Assembly: GCA_017625695.1 (NCBI GenBank)
Contig: JAGAKI010000020.1
Span: forward strand, 19,487 to 83,486
From: Clostridia bacterium
GTDB taxonomy: Bacteria; Bacillota; Clostridia; UMGS1840
Direction of reading: 5' to 3'
DNA: 64,000 nt
In this document: positions 43,662-53,702 of the stretch, piece by piece
Layout: every line of letters begins with the position of its first letter
Position numbering within the stretch: position 1 is the first letter of the stretch
Notes under the pieces: generated by a model
Database searches by the model: none
Told to the model about the DNA's origin: nothing
What the model saw: the letters and a program-made list of their open reading frames with translations, nothing else
Position numbers and translations under genes: made by a program

Positions 43662-44699
43662 TTATTTAATTTTCTCTGCTTCAGATAGCATATTCTCAAT
43701 AAATATCCCATAACCACGGGTTGGATCATTCACAAAAACGTGTGTTACAGCTCCCACAATTTTACCATTTTGCAGCACAGGTGAACCCGACATCCCCTGT
43801 ACGATACCTCCGGTTTTTTTGAGCAACTCTTCATCGGTAACTTTGAGGATGAAATCTTTATTGTCATACGCATCTAAAATTCTTACAATTTCAATTTCGT
43901 ACTCACGGGTTCCCTCTTGGGAAACGGTAGATAAAATGGTCGCTTTTCCCGGTTGAATCTCTTGTTTCTGACATACCGGAACCGCCTGATTTTTGATAAA
44001 GTCCGGGTTTGTAACAGTTCCGAACAAGCCCTTGTTATCATTGGAAGAAATTGTGCCAATCGGTATTCCGGAAAGAACTCCAACCAGTTCTCCGGGACAG
44101 TTTTTTTCTCCCAGTTTTGCACCTTTTACCTCTACAAATTCCAGTTGTCCGTCACGGACGGGGTAAGTTTTATCGGTATCCATATCATTGATGGGATGTC
44201 CCAGCGCGGCGAATTGCTGTCCGTCTTCGGTAAAAAACGTGACAGTCCCTATCCCTGCCGCACTATCCCGAAGCCACATTCCGCAGACATACTGATTGCT
44301 TTTGTTTAATACAGGGGTTAAGGAAAGTGATTTTTCCGTTTCTCCCCGAAGCACCGTCAAAGTCACGGTTTCACCGCCGATTGTTTTTAAAATTTCTTCA
44401 AAATGACGGGTATTTAGCACCGAAACCTCGTTGACCTTTACAATGATATCACCATTTTTGACTCCTGATTTTTTTGCCGGTAGATTTCCCTTCGGTTCTA
44501 CACCGACCACCATGACGCCCTTTGTTTTTAACTTCATTCCCACAGCCTGACCGGACGGTATCAATCGTAATGTTTTTTGCTGACTGCTGACTTTCATTTC
44601 AGAGGTATGAAATCCGCCAATCACAGAGAACATAAGAAAAGATACTAAAATGCAAACATAAAGCTTTTTGTTTTGATTTATAAAATTAAAAAAATTCAT
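43662..44699 (-). CDS. spoIVB: SpoIVB serine peptidase
   Basis: Signalling protease, secreted from the forespore, that cuts SpoIVFA and so frees SpoIVFB to activate sigma-K. With the start at 44699 it is 345 aa: an N-terminal membrane helix (LYVCILVSFLMFSVIGG), a PDZ domain (about 60-125), and the S55 peptidase with H168 (ALGHPI) and S304 (GMSGSP). The right-hand direct repeat covers codons 303-337; after it the end reads LSEAEKIK. The frame stays open upstream to 44792, but no better start is seen there. GGATGTG near 44703 is a weak site. Confidence 0.93.
   Translation of the reverse strand: MNFFNFINQNKKLYVCILVSFLMFSVIGGFHTSEMKVSSQQKTLRLIPSGQAVGMKLKTKGVMVVGVEPKGNLPAKKSGVKNGDIIVKVNEVSVLNTRHFEEILKTIGGETVTLTVLRGETEKSLSLTPVLNKSNQYVCGMWLRDSAAGIGTVTFFTEDGQQFAALGHPINDMDTDKTYPVRDGQLEFVEVKGAKLGEKNCPGELVGVLSGIPIGTISSNDNKGLFGTVTNPDFIKNQAVPVCQKQEIQPGKATILSTVSQEGTREYEIEIVRILDAYDNKDFILKVTDEELLKKTGGIVQGMSGSPVLQNGKIVGAVTHVFVNDPTRGYGIFIENMLSEAEKIK
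43689..43792. repeat. Direct repeat, right copy (inside spoIVB)
   Basis: Partner of 40435-40538, offset exactly 3,254 bp. It lies in the coding sequence of the intact spoIVB gene. Recombination between the copies would remove the five-gene island and leave one repeat. Confidence 0.97.
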
Positions 44700-44814
44700 C
44701 ACATCCGTATCGTTTGATGAAATACCGTCCGACAATTTTAGTTTGACCGATTTTTTGAAAAATACGAATGTATTTTTTATCATTGATGTCAAGATTTTGC
44801 TGTTTTAAAAATAA

Positions 44815-44846
44815 AAATGCCGATTGTTTTTTTACAATCGACATTT
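44815..44846. terminator. Terminator after the methyltransferase gene
   Basis: A 13-bp stem (44815-44827 with 44834-44846) with one mismatch and a 6-base loop; A/T runs on either side give it weak bidirectional activity. It lies directly upstream of spoIVB. Confidence 0.7.
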
Positions 44847-44849
44847 CAA

Positions 44850-45521
44850 TCACCATAAATAAGGCAGTAAGCGATATTTCACTTTTTTCTGATATGCTTT
44901 GTATCCTTCCAGATGTTCTTCCAGTAATTGTTCTTCACATTTGATTCTTTTGACCAGTAAAAACGGATACCATAAGAAAACAAAAAACGAAAAAACAGAC
45001 CCTAAAATCAAGGGAATGGTATAAAACAGTCCCACCGTAATCAGATACATGGGATGTCGTACAATGCGGTACAAACCGCTGTCAATCACCTTATGATTGC
45101 CCTGAATTTCCACTGCACGGGACAAATAGGGGTTTTCTCGAAGCACTTCAAAATACAAACTGTAAAAACAAAGGAAACATACTGCCGAAACGACGGACAC
45201 GCCTTTTGGCAAAACATACCAACCGCAACGATACCCCAAGCCTGACACCAAAAATCCAACCAAAAACATCACCGCACTCCATCGGATAACCGATCGCTGT
45301 TCGGTTTGAGTTTCTTTGGCAGAAAGCCGTTTTTTCAGCAAGTCCGGATTTTTGACAAGCAAAACAATTCCCAGCATCAACATCGGCACAAACAGAACGC
45401 CCAAAAGCAACCATCCGTTCCAATATACTATCGTTCCCGCAGGTAAAAAGACCAAAACACCGATACCAATGATACCAAAAACAAATTTTAACATAGCAGA
45501 AAACAATATTTTTTTTATCAT
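44850..45521 (-). CDS. Isoprenylcysteine/phospholipid methyltransferase-family membrane protein
   Basis: A 223-aa membrane protein with five or so hydrophobic segments. The C-terminal part reads DSGLYRIVRHPMYLITVGLF followed by CEEQLLEEHLEGYKAY, which is the signature of the PEMT/ICMT family. Such enzymes use S-adenosylmethionine to methylate lipids or small hydrophobic compounds; the bacterial substrates are mostly unknown. It starts 12 bp after dusB, with a weak AGGT site. Confidence 0.8.
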   Translation of the reverse strand: MIKKILFSAMLKFVFGIIGIGVLVFLPAGTIVYWNGWLLLGVLFVPMLMLGIVLLVKNPDLLKKRLSAKETQTEQRSVIRWSAVMFLVGFLVSGLGYRCGWYVLPKGVSVVSAVCFLCFYSLYFEVLRENPYLSRAVEIQGNHKVIDSGLYRIVRHPMYLITVGLFYTIPLILGSVFSFFVFLWYPFLLVKRIKCEEQLLEEHLEGYKAYQKKVKYRLLPYLW

Positions 45522-45533
45522 AACGGTACCTGT

Positions 45534-46487
45534 TTAATATACACTTTCGTCGGCTAAAATTTCGTCAATATAGGCTTTCACGTCGGCAAGGGTTAAAAGA
45601 CTTGCCACCTTTAATTTATAAGGTTTGGCATTATGAAACCCTTTTAAATACCATAAAATATGGCATCTTGCCTCTTTGATGGCATTTTTCTTGACCGCAT
45701 TCATTTTTTCAATCTGGCGGTACAAAACGTCCATTTTTTCCTCTTTGGAAATGATGCGGTCGGGATTTCTTACGAAATCAAAAACAAAAGGATTCCCCAA
45801 AGCGGCACGTCCAATCATGACTCCATCGCAACCGGTTACCTCTTTCATCCTAAGATAGCTTTCCCGATCGCACACATCACCGTTTCCGATGACAGGAATT
45901 TGCACTGCATCCTTTACCGCTTTGATATCCGACAAATCCGCCACACCCGAATACTGCATTTCACGGGTTCTTCCGTGAACGGCAAGATAATCGGCACCTG
46001 CTTCTTCGCAGAGTCTGGCACATTCCACCACGTTTTTATGCTCCGCATCAAAGCCGACACGAAGTTTCACGCTTAGGGGCAAATCAGTTGCTTTCCGCAT
46101 AGAAGATACTATTTCAAACAGCAGTTTCGGATTCTGCATTAAGGCGGAACCGTCCCCGTTTTTCACGATTTTCGGGGCAGGACAACCGGAATTCAAATCA
46201 ATCATGGAAAAACCCATATCCTCAATCTGTTTCACAGCCTCATAAAGTACATCCGGCTCGTGACCGAAGAGTTGCACCGATAACGGGGTGTCTTCGGGAG
46301 AAGTTTTCAACAAATCGTAGGTATGCTTATCCCGATAGGTTAACGCTTTGGCACTAATCATTTCGGAAACTGCAAGGAAAGCGCCCTGCTCCCTTGCAAT
46401 TTCACGGTATGCCAAATCGGTTACCCCTGCCATGGGTGCCAGAATCAGATCATTTTTTGCTAAAATATCTTGAATTTTATAATTCAT
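45534..46487 (-). CDS. dusB: tRNA-dihydrouridine synthase
   Basis: FMN-dependent Dus enzyme of 317 aa that reduces uridine to dihydrouridine in the tRNA D loop. Seen: [13 protein letters not shown] near the N-terminus, the catalytic Cys in [30 protein letters not shown] and GNGDV. The B-type name is by similarity to Firmicute Dus proteins. The start overlaps the end of valS by 11 bp, so the two are coupled. Confidence 0.93.
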   Translation of the reverse strand: MNYKIQDILAKNDLILAPMAGVTDLAYREIAREQGAFLAVSEMISAKALTYRDKHTYDLLKTSPEDTPLSVQLFGHEPDVLYEAVKQIEDMGFSMIDLNSGCPAPKIVKNGDGSALMQNPKLLFEIVSSMRKATDLPLSVKLRVGFDAEHKNVVECARLCEEAGADYLAVHGRTREMQYSGVADLSDIKAVKDAVQIPVIGNGDVCDRESYLRMKEVTGCDGVMIGRAALGNPFVFDFVRNPDRIISKEEKMDVLYRQIEKMNAVKKNAIKEARCHILWYLKGFHNAKPYKLKVASLLTLADVKAYIDEILADESVY

Positions 46488-49092
46488 TTAAGCTTTCTTC
46501 CACTTTAGCCAGTTTTTCTAAGAAGGACTGTTCTTTCGCTTTTTCAGCCTGAACTAATTTTTCGGGAGCCTTATCCACAAAGCCTTTGTTGGACAGTTTA
46601 CTTCTTACTAAGTTTAATTCTTTTAACAAGAATTCTTTTTCCTTGGTTAAACGGGCAAATTCTTTTTCTTTATCAATCAATTCGTTTAAGGGAATCATCA
46701 CTTCGATGCCCTGACCAACCACATTCACGCATTTTTCAGACAACGCATCTTTGGAATCCACTAAAATCATTTCGGAAGAATAGGTCAGTTTGGTTAAGAA
46801 TTCGGAACAAGAAGAAACGAAGTCTTTATCTTCACAAAGAACATACAATTTGGTTTTGTTCTTGGGAGGAACGTTCATTTCGCTTCTTGCATTTCTTACG
46901 GAAGTGATTAATTCAATATAAGTTTCCACTTTTGCTTCTGCTTCAGCGAAGTTTAATGCTTCCTGATATTCAGGGAAGGAAGCAATCATAATGCTTTCAT
47001 CTTCCACGGGCAAAGCCTGGAAAATTTCTTCGGTGATAAAGGGCATAAAGGGATGGAGCAGTTTTAAGAATCCGCTCATAACATAACAAAGCACATTCTG
47101 AGCAGCCTTGTCTTCCCCTGCCATCAGGCGGGGTTTCACCATTTCGATATACCAGTCACAATACACATTCCAGATAAAGTCATACAGTTTGGAAACTGCC
47201 ATACCTAATTCAAATTTATCTAAGTTTTCGTTCACATCTTTTGCCAATGCATTGAATTTGGATAAAATCCATTTATCTTCGGGTTCTAAAGTATTTAAGT
47301 CCAGTTCAATTTTGTCGATGGTCAGATTCATCAACACAAAGCGGGATGCATTCCAGATTTTATTTGCAAAGTTACGGGATGCTTCCACACGTTCCGTATA
47401 GAAACGCATATCGTTTCCGGGAGAGTTACCGGTTGCCAAGGTGAATCTTAAGGCATCAGCACCGTACTGGTCGATGATTTCCAAGGGGTCGATACCGTTT
47501 CCTAACGACTTGGACATTTTTCTGCCCTGAGAATCTCGAACGATACCGTGGATAAATACGTGTTTAAAAGGTTCTTGTCCCATATGTTCCATACCGGAGA
47601 AAATCATTCTTGCAACCCAGAAGAAAATAATATCATAACCGGTGACTAAAACGCTGGTGGGGTAGAAATATTTTAATTCTTCGGTGTTATCGGGCCAACC
47701 TAAGGTAGAGAAAGGCCACAACGCAGACGAGAACCAGGTATCTAAAACATCGTCTTCCTGCTTCATTTTGCCGCCACATTTGGGACAGGTATGAACATCT
47801 TCTTTGGAAACCACCATTTCGCCGCAAGCTTCACAGTAGTATGCCGGAATTCTGTGTCCCCACCATAACTGACGGGAAATACACCAGTCGTGTACATTTT
47901 CCATCCAGTTTAAGTAAGTTTTGGAGAAACGGTCGGGAACAAAAGAAATGGTGCCGTCCTTTACCACGCGGATTGCTTCTTTTGCCAGAGGTTCCATTTT
48001 TACAAACCACTGGCTGGAAGTGATGGGTTCTACGGTGGTACCGCAACGATAACACTGACCCACATTGTGTGCGTGTTCTTCAATTTTTACTAATAATCCC
48101 TGTTCCTGCAAATCGGCAATCATTGCTTTTCTTGCCTCGTAACGGTCCATACCTTCGTATTTTCCGCCGTAGTGATTAATGGTAGCATCATCATTCATCA
48201 CTTTGATGACTTCTAAGTTATGACGCAAACCAACTTCAAAGTCGTTGGGGTCGTGAGCGGGAGTGATTTTTACACAACCGGTTCCGAAATCTTTTTCTAC
48301 ATATTCGTCTGCAATCACAGGAATTTCTCTGCCAACCAAGGGTAATACCAACATTTTTCCCAACAGATGCTGATAGCGTTCATCTTCGGGATGAACAGCT
48401 ACCGCAGTATCACCAAGTAAGGTTTCCGGACGGGTGGTTGCGATAATCACAAACTCATCAGAATCCTTTACAGGATACTTAATGTGCCAGAAATGACCCT
48501 GCTGTTCGGTATATTCCACTTCTGCATCAGATAAAGCGGTAATACAGTGGGGACACCAGTTAATAATTCTGTTGCCCTTATAAATCAAACCTTTTTCATA
48601 TAAGTTTACAAACACTTCTTTCACGGCTTTGGAGCAACCTTCGTCCATGGTGAAGCGTTCTCTTTCCCAGTCACAGGAGGAGCCGAGTTTTTTCAGCTGA
48701 TGAATAATTCTGTCGCCGAATTTTTCTTTCCAGTCCCACACACGTTTGATAAACTCGTCTCTGCCCAGGTCATAACGGGTTAAGCCTTCGTTCACGCGGA
48801 GTGCTTCTTCTACTTTAATCTGAGTTGCAATCCCTGCATGGTCAGTACCGGGAAGCCACAGTGCAGAAAAACCTTTCATTCTTTTGTAACGGATTAAAAT
48901 ATCCTGCAAGGTTTCATCCAATGCGTGACCCATATGAAGCTGTCCGGTAACATTCGGAGGCGGAATTACGATGGTATAAGGTTCTTTTTTGGAATCGGGT
49001 TCTGCATGGAAATATCCCTTTTCCTCCCAGTTTTTGTAAATACGGTCCTCAACAGAAGAAGGATCGTAAGTTTTGGAAAGTTCTTTTCTCAT
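46477..49092 (-). CDS. valS: Valyl-tRNA synthetase
   Basis: Class I synthetase, 871 aa, charges tRNA-Val. HIGH-type motif: [23 protein letters not shown] motif: [13 protein letters not shown]. Also the editing domain [30 protein letters not shown] and a C-terminal coiled coil ending in [12 protein letters not shown] 49092 is preferred to the ATG three codons upstream because AAAGGTGA lies ten bases away. I saw no T-box in the short space upstream. Confidence 0.97.
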   Translation of the reverse strand: MRKELSKTYDPSSVEDRIYKNWEEKGYFHAEPDSKKEPYTIVIPPPNVTGQLHMGHALDETLQDILIRYKRMKGFSALWLPGTDHAGIATQIKVEEALRVNEGLTRYDLGRDEFIKRVWDWKEKFGDRIIHQLKKLGSSCDWERERFTMDEGCSKAVKEVFVNLYEKGLIYKGNRIINWCPHCITALSDAEVEYTEQQGHFWHIKYPVKDSDEFVIIATTRPETLLGDTAVAVHPEDERYQHLLGKMLVLPLVGREIPVIADEYVEKDFGTGCVKITPAHDPNDFEVGLRHNLEVIKVMNDDATINHYGGKYEGMDRYEARKAMIADLQEQGLLVKIEEHAHNVGQCYRCGTTVEPITSSQWFVKMEPLAKEAIRVVKDGTISFVPDRFSKTYLNWMENVHDWCISRQLWWGHRIPAYYCEACGEMVVSKEDVHTCPKCGGKMKQEDDVLDTWFSSALWPFSTLGWPDNTEELKYFYPTSVLVTGYDIIFFWVARMIFSGMEHMGQEPFKHVFIHGIVRDSQGRKMSKSLGNGIDPLEIIDQYGADALRFTLATGNSPGNDMRFYTERVEASRNFANKIWNASRFVLMNLTIDKIELDLNTLEPEDKWILSKFNALAKDVNENLDKFELGMAVSKLYDFIWNVYCDWYIEMVKPRLMAGEDKAAQNVLCYVMSGFLKLLHPFMPFITEEIFQALPVEDESIMIASFPEYQEALNFAEAEAKVETYIELITSVRNARSEMNVPPKNKTKLYVLCEDKDFVSSCSEFLTKLTYSSEMILVDSKDALSEKCVNVVGQGIEVMIPLNELIDKEKEFARLTKEKEFLLKELNLVRSKLSNKGFVDKAPEKLVQAEKAKEQSFLEKLAKVEESLNEL

Positions 49093-49140
49093 ATTTATCA
49101 TTCACCTTTCGTGTAATATACATCATACAAATTGCTTATC

Positions 49141-49317
49141 TTATCCGAAGAATACAAACAAAATGCCAATGACGGCAATCAAAAGTCCCAACAGCTTGGT
49201 ATTTAGAATTTCTTTTTCCGATACTTCGTCTGTTTTTTTGACCAGCTTTACAAGCCAGGCAGCTAAAAACGAAAACAAAGCTCCCAAAATGACAATCACC
49301 AATCCTAAAATCTTCAA
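49141..49317 (-). CDS. Small two-helix membrane protein
   Basis: A 58-aa protein beginning MKILGLVIVILGALFSFL, with a charged middle (KKTDEVSEKEI) and a second helix (LLGLLIAVIGILFVFFG). The start is TTG at 49317 with GGGGAG eight bases upstream; the stop TAA is 49 bases before valS. Codon choice and the clean hydrophobic pattern suggest a real gene. I do not recognise the family. It lies upstream of valS on the same strand and may be co-transcribed with it. Confidence 0.7.
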   Translation of the reverse strand: MKILGLVIVILGALFSFLAAWLVKLVKKTDEVSEKEILNTKLLGLLIAVIGILFVFFG

Positions 49318-49479
49318 AAGACGTCACTCCCCTTTCGGACATAATACGCTATTTTTGATTATATACTATTATACAGAAAATTTCAAGTGCTTTTTGAAAG
49401 AATCCGACGATTTTTTTGGAAGCAATTCCCATTCTTTTAAAAAAAATACAAATTTTGTGAACTTTTTCATAAAAAAGAC

Positions 49480-49508
49480 TTGACAATTCCACTTTTATTC
49501 ATTATAAT
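49480..49508 (+). promoter_or_regulatory. Promoter of rpsT
   Basis: TTGACA (49480-49485), 17-base spacer, TATAAT (49503-49508). It gives an untranslated leader of about 110 bases before rpsT. The leader has no obvious long stem but is long enough for S20 autoregulation. Confidence 0.9.
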
Positions 49509-49626
49509 ATCAAAGGTTATATTGATAATACTATTTGAGTGCAATGTCAAGTCGTTCTTGGCTGCAACCTCTGACTCAAATAATACTTATAAAAAACTTA
49601 ATTTTAAGAAAAGGAGTATTTTTGAA

Positions 49627-49893
49627 ATGCCGAATATCAAATCCGCTGAAAAAAGAGTAAAAGTTATTGCAACCAAAACTCTGCAGAACCAGATGATTAA
49701 ATCCAACTTAAAAACTACTTTAAAAACTTTTGAAGCTGCTTGTGAAAACAAAGAAGCTAACTTAACTGAAGTGTTCCAGAACACCGTAAAAACCATCGAT
49801 ATGGCTTGCACCAAAGGTATTCTGAAAAAGAACACCGCGTCCAGAAAAAAATCCAGCGTTGCGAAAAAATACAACGCTGCAATCAAAGGTTAA
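49627..49893 (+). CDS. rpsT: Ribosomal protein S20
   Basis: Small-subunit protein S20, 88 aa, Lys/Ala-rich and helical: start MPNIKSAEKRVKV, C-terminus KKNTASRKKSSVAKKYNAA. ATG 49627 follows AAAAGGAG. It is a single-gene unit with its own promoter and terminator. Confidence 0.97.
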   Translation: MPNIKSAEKRVKVIATKTLQNQMIKSNLKTTLKTFEAACENKEANLTEVFQNTVKTIDMACTKGILKKNTASRKKSSVAKKYNAAIKG

Positions 49894-49910
49894 TTCGTAT
49901 CATAAGTCCC

Positions 49911-49945
49911 AAAAATCCCGTATGGAAATTCCATACGGGATTTTT
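49911..49945. terminator. Terminator after rpsT
   Basis: A 17-bp perfect stem (49911-49927 with 49929-49945) around ATCCCGTATGG, with T and A runs; shared with the convergent SGNH hydrolase gene. Confidence 0.9.
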
Positions 49946-49957
49946 TTGTTTTTTCAA

Positions 49958-50746
49958 TTAAAATTTATACTGGATATTGGTATTTACAAAGCCGATTTCT
50001 GCGAAATCTTTGGGGTTATGACGCACAATATAGTCAATGTAGGAGTCAATCATCTGAGCCGTCAGAATATAACCACTGGGATTCATATGGGAGTGTAAAT
50101 AGAATTTCTTTTCAAATTCGCTATCGTAAACAGGCCCGTATTTGTATAAGTCAATGACATAGGAATTACTAAAATGCTCTGCAAAATCATAGAGCAGTTG
50201 AATCATCCCCTGTGTTTTTTCCAAAATAGCAGGATTGCCGCTATTGGGAAATGTCACAAAGAAAAATTTTGCATCAGGAGCAATTTCTTTGTATCGCTGG
50301 ATAATCTGTGCATAATAGCCTGCAAAGGTAGGTTTGTTGTTTTTATAGTTAGCAACGTCAATATCGTCAATGCTTCCCAGTTCCACATTCAGATTGATAA
50401 GGTCATTCACTCCCAATGCAATAACATATGCCTGACAGGCTTTGCTTTTATCCCACATACAGTTTGCTTCTGCAAAGCTTTCCATATATTCCTGAGCGGT
50501 CATCCCGCCACGGGAAAAGTTGTATGCTAAAAAGCCGTTCTTTCTTGCAATATACTGTCCCCAGGAATAGTCATACAAATCATAATATCCTCTGTTTCCT
50601 TCCGGATCAAGAGTTTCAAATTCGCCGGAAGAAAGACTGTCTCCCACGAATGCCACCTTACGGAACACGGAGGTACGACTATATCCTTCCACCAGTTTAT
50701 CTAACGGTTTTTCATTTTCATTATAAAAATACTTGTTCCAATCCAT
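49958..50746 (-). CDS. SGNH/GDSL-type hydrolase
   Basis: A 262-aa SGNH-fold hydrolase. The nucleophile Ser is in FVGDSLSSG (GDS, block I). SRGGMTAQEY gives block II, ALGVNDLIN (GxND) block III, and a C-terminal HSHMNPSGY the catalytic His. There is no signal peptide, so it is cytoplasmic. Such enzymes remove acyl groups from sugars, lipids or other esters. ATG 50746 has AAAGGAGA upstream. Confidence 0.85.
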   Translation of the reverse strand: MDWNKYFYNENEKPLDKLVEGYSRTSVFRKVAFVGDSLSSGEFETLDPEGNRGYYDLYDYSWGQYIARKNGFLAYNFSRGGMTAQEYMESFAEANCMWDKSKACQAYVIALGVNDLINLNVELGSIDDIDVANYKNNKPTFAGYYAQIIQRYKEIAPDAKFFFVTFPNSGNPAILEKTQGMIQLLYDFAEHFSNSYVIDLYKYGPVYDSEFEKKFYLHSHMNPSGYILTAQMIDSYIDYIVRHNPKDFAEIGFVNTNIQYKF

Positions 50747-50925
50747 GTTACAGTTCTCCTTTAATATCATTATTTGATTTTGATAGGTCGGCTATCACCA
50801 ACCAGTTTCCATCTTATATTGTATCACTTTTTTTTAAAAATGCAATATTTTTGTGTAAAAAATGTTTTCAATTGTATCACTATATGAGGGTGCAATGATT
50901 TTTGCCTGTTTCATAGCAAAACTCC

Positions 50926-51864
50926 TTAGTAGATTGAATCAAGTACAGATTTGATTGCATCGGACGGAATGGTAATGTCCGCCCCATTCATAGAATCGGC
51001 AATCTGTGAAACGTTTCGTCCGCCGATGACGGGAAACACATCCACTTCGGGAATGGAACAAAGAAGTCCGCAAACTACTGATGCCACACTGCAGTTACAA
51101 TCGGTTGCAAGTTGTTTGATGATTTCCAGACGTCTTAAATTTTCGTCACATAAGTACCGTTTTTTTGCCTTTTCGGATAAGGCATCTTCTCCCTGCTCTG
51201 CCATTTTGGAGAAGAACCCTTTTGCCTGAGAGGAATATGCCACCACAGGCATGGAGTTGTTTTTGTAGAAGGAAAATTCATGAGCATCCATTCCCACAAG
51301 TCCTCCTCGTTCTCCTAGGCAATAAGCTGGATTAAAACGAAGCTGACTTGCCGAAAATCCTAACAATCCGTTTTCTTTGGCATATTTGTTTGCCTCTCCG
51401 ATACGCTCCGAACGCCAGTTAGATGCTCCGAATTGTTTGATTTTCCCTTCTTGTACCAAAGAATTCATCAAATCTATGATTTCGGACACAGGAACATTCT
51501 CATCATCACGATGAAGCCAGTAAAATTCAATATTTTTTAATCCTAAGGCAGATAAACTTTGTTCTAAATCATAACGGATATCTTTCTCGTTGATACGAGG
51601 TTTTTCTCCCAAATCAGGTTCATAATAGCCACCTTTGGTAGAAACAAATATATCAGCAGGCTTTCTGAAAGCCAACCATTTTCCGACTACTTTTTCCGCC
51701 TCGCCGTTAGCATACAGACGGGCAGTATCCAGATGCCGTCCGCCTAATTCATAATAGGCATCCATAATGGCGAATGCTTCCACCTCGGGAATGGTATCCC
51801 CGAAATATGCAGTTCCAAGTAAAATTTTGGAACTTCTTTTTCCAAAACTATCCGAATATTTCAT
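50926..51864 (-). CDS. Aldo/keto reductase
   Basis: A 312-aa TIM-barrel oxidoreductase. Motifs: HLDTARLYANGEAE with the catalytic-type Asp and Tyr, STKGGYY (catalytic Lys), FYWLHRDDE, QFGASNWRSERI, and PVIGGRNVSQI near the NADP-binding end. It lacks the iron-sulfur extension of the enzyme at 37199. The substrate is unknown. It is divergent from the DUF4153 gene. Confidence 0.92.
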   Translation of the reverse strand: MKYSDSFGKRSSKILLGTAYFGDTIPEVEAFAIMDAYYELGGRHLDTARLYANGEAEKVVGKWLAFRKPADIFVSTKGGYYEPDLGEKPRINEKDIRYDLEQSLSALGLKNIEFYWLHRDDENVPVSEIIDLMNSLVQEGKIKQFGASNWRSERIGEANKYAKENGLLGFSASQLRFNPAYCLGERGGLVGMDAHEFSFYKNNSMPVVAYSSQAKGFFSKMAEQGEDALSEKAKKRYLCDENLRRLEIIKQLATDCNCSVASVVCGLLCSIPEVDVFPVIGGRNVSQIADSMNGADITIPSDAIKSVLDSIY

Positions 51865-51898
51865 ATTGATTCTCCTTATTGCAATAGTGCATAATCAA

Positions 51899-51927
51899 AT
51901 TATACCACGGTTCTTTTCAAATTGCAA
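51899..51927 (-). promoter_or_regulatory. Promoter of the aldo/keto reductase gene
   Basis: On the minus strand, TTGCAA (51922-51927), 17-base spacer, TATAAT (51899-51904), 35 bases upstream of the start codon. Confidence 0.8.
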
Positions 51928-51965
51928 GACATCAGAATTCTGTCATACAATTTTATAAAAACATC

Positions 51966-51994
51966 TTGCAACTGAAAAAACAATATGTTACAAT
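51966..51994 (+). promoter_or_regulatory. Promoter of the DUF4153 gene
   Basis: TTGCAA (51966-51971), 17-base spacer, TACAAT (51989-51994). The two divergent promoters face away from each other, with a 38-base gap between their -35 elements. Confidence 0.75.
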
Positions 51995-52020
51995 GCAACT
52001 ATAGAAAGGATGTGTTCTAT

Positions 52021-53625
52021 ATGAAAATACGAGAATATTTCAAAGCCTTTTTCACAAACGTAAAAGACGGAATCTCCCGCTATTGCATTGCCTTTATCTG
52101 CACCGTGTTACTGTTTCTCACAGTATCTTATGAAATTTTATTTGAATCTGGTACAGATGAAATCGTCATTCCGTTAGTTATGACTTTTAGCTTCATTGCG
52201 CTGTTTTCAGTTCTTTTAAAAAGTGTGCAAGAATACCTTTTTGAAAAACTGAACATTCTAATTCAAGCCATTGTATGTACCCTGGCTTCCATTGCAGGGT
52301 TCTTTCTGATTCACACTCATTACGAATCTCTGTATATGATTATGGCGTATAGCGGTATTATGATTGCACTGATTTGCTTTATCTTTTTTGTCTTAATGCG
52401 TGGCGAGAACCGTGATATGGTCTTTCCGAAGCTGGTTTCATCCGCCATTTTCGCATTTGCGATCTGCGATGTGCTGTCTGTCGGACTTTCCACCTGTATC
52501 TGGGCATTTCAATCGTTGATATTTAATTTCACTGATAGTTATAAAATATACGTTATTGTCAATCTTTTGATATGGACAATCGGCTACATCAACATTTTCC
52601 TCTCTTTCATTCCGAAAAAAGATGTTCCCACACCGCAGTCCAAAATTTTCAGAATCTTTGTGTTATTTGCAGGATTGCCGTTATACATACTTTTAATTGC
52701 AATTCTGCTGATTTATCTTGCGAAAATTGTGGTTACCTGGAATATGCCCATTGGCGAAATCAACTGGTTTGCTTCCTTCGCATCACTTTTCTTTATTTTC
52801 TTTGTACTAAGTGTGACGCAGTACAAAGAAAAGTTTGCCAAGCTATTTGTCAAATATGGCGGGTATTTCCTGATTCCCGTACTGGTAATGCAGGCGATTG
52901 CCGTGTTTGAGAGAATCAATGCATACGGCCTTACCACCCCCCGAACCGTTTCTTTGGTACTGATTTTAATTAGTATTCTGTTTATTGCAGGTGCCATCAT
53001 CAAACCGAAGTATTTTAATACAATTGCGTTGGCATCCGGGATCATTGTACTGGTGGTTACGGTAACACCGTTGAATGTAATTGATATGCCGGTTGCCAGC
53101 CAGACCGCGATTTTAGAAAACGCTTTAGTAAAAAACGATATGCTAAAAGACGGCGTAGTTATCCCCAAGGAAAATGTCAGCAAGGACGATGCCGAAATCA
53201 TCATAAGTGCATATGACTATCTGAAACACAATGCCAAACAGGTTCCTGAGTTTATCCCCGATAGCGAAAAGAGTTTTTTACAAATCTTTGGATTTGAATG
53301 GGCACAATTCGAGACCGAGTATAACTATCAGCATTGTACCTTCAAAACGAAAGATTCCGTGGATATTTCGGGATATCATCAGATGCTACGATTACATGGT
53401 TACAATGACATTCTTTCATTTGAACATAACGCAACGTCGTATGAAATCAACATCATTGAAGTTGCGCAAGCACTATATGACCAATACGGCACCGACCAAT
53501 ATGAATTAGAGTTATATAAAGTGAATGAAAACATGGCATTATATATCGAGTTTTTATACACAGATATCGAAGATGACTTAGTTACTAACACAAGTTTCGA
53601 TGGATATGCTTTAATCAAAAATTAA
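52021..53625 (+). CDS. DUF4153-like polytopic membrane protein
   Basis: A 534-aa membrane protein of unknown function. About twelve hydrophobic segments fill residues 20-370. The segment LPLYILLIAILLIYLAKI, then a long W-rich stretch around IGEINWFASF, is typical of DUF4153. A soluble C-terminal domain of about 150 residues follows. ATG 52021 follows GAAAGGATG. No partner gene is next to it. Confidence 0.75.
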   Translation: MKIREYFKAFFTNVKDGISRYCIAFICTVLLFLTVSYEILFESGTDEIVIPLVMTFSFIALFSVLLKSVQEYLFEKLNILIQAIVCTLASIAGFFLIHTHYESLYMIMAYSGIMIALICFIFFVLMRGENRDMVFPKLVSSAIFAFAICDVLSVGLSTCIWAFQSLIFNFTDSYKIYVIVNLLIWTIGYINIFLSFIPKKDVPTPQSKIFRIFVLFAGLPLYILLIAILLIYLAKIVVTWNMPIGEINWFASFASLFFIFFVLSVTQYKEKFAKLFVKYGGYFLIPVLVMQAIAVFERINAYGLTTPRTVSLVLILISILFIAGAIIKPKYFNTIALASGIIVLVVTVTPLNVIDMPVASQTAILENALVKNDMLKDGVVIPKENVSKDDAEIIISAYDYLKHNAKQVPEFIPDSEKSFLQIFGFEWAQFETEYNYQHCTFKTKDSVDISGYHQMLRLHGYNDILSFEHNATSYEINIIEVAQALYDQYGTDQYELELYKVNENMALYIEFLYTDIEDDLVTNTSFDGYALIKN

Positions 53626-53638
53626 CCTCATATGTACA

Positions 53639-53668
53639 AAAAGGGTTCCGCAATTGCGGAACCCTTTT
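53639..53668. terminator. Terminator after the DUF4153 gene
   Basis: A 14-to-15-bp perfect palindromic stem around GGGTTCCGCAATTGCGGAACCC, flanked by A and T runs. It is bidirectional and also faces the end of the ferredoxin oxidoreductase gene. Confidence 0.88.
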
Positions 53669-53702
53669 ATTATTACTCTGCATGGTAGGAGAAGAGAAAA
53701 CG

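Larger units (their letters stand above)
40435..43792. mobile_element. Island inserted at the 3' end of spoIVB
   Basis: A 3,254-bp repeat unit with one 104-bp direct repeat at each end. Genes inside, all on the minus strand: xre, immA-like, DUF4417-like, toxin-like and immunity-like. The interior is more AT-rich than its neighbours by eye. No integrase, transposase or relaxase is visible, so mobility would need help in trans, or the island may be a decayed remnant of a larger element. The gene it entered stays intact. Confidence 0.75.

Noticed and set aside
40435..43792. A 'skin'-type element that is cut out in the mother cell to rebuild spoIVB
   Set aside because: spoIVB is complete with the island present, and no site-specific recombinase gene is visible.
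49318..49479. A T-box leader for valS
   Set aside because: No T-box sequence or specifier stem is visible; the small membrane-protein gene occupies the space next to valS.
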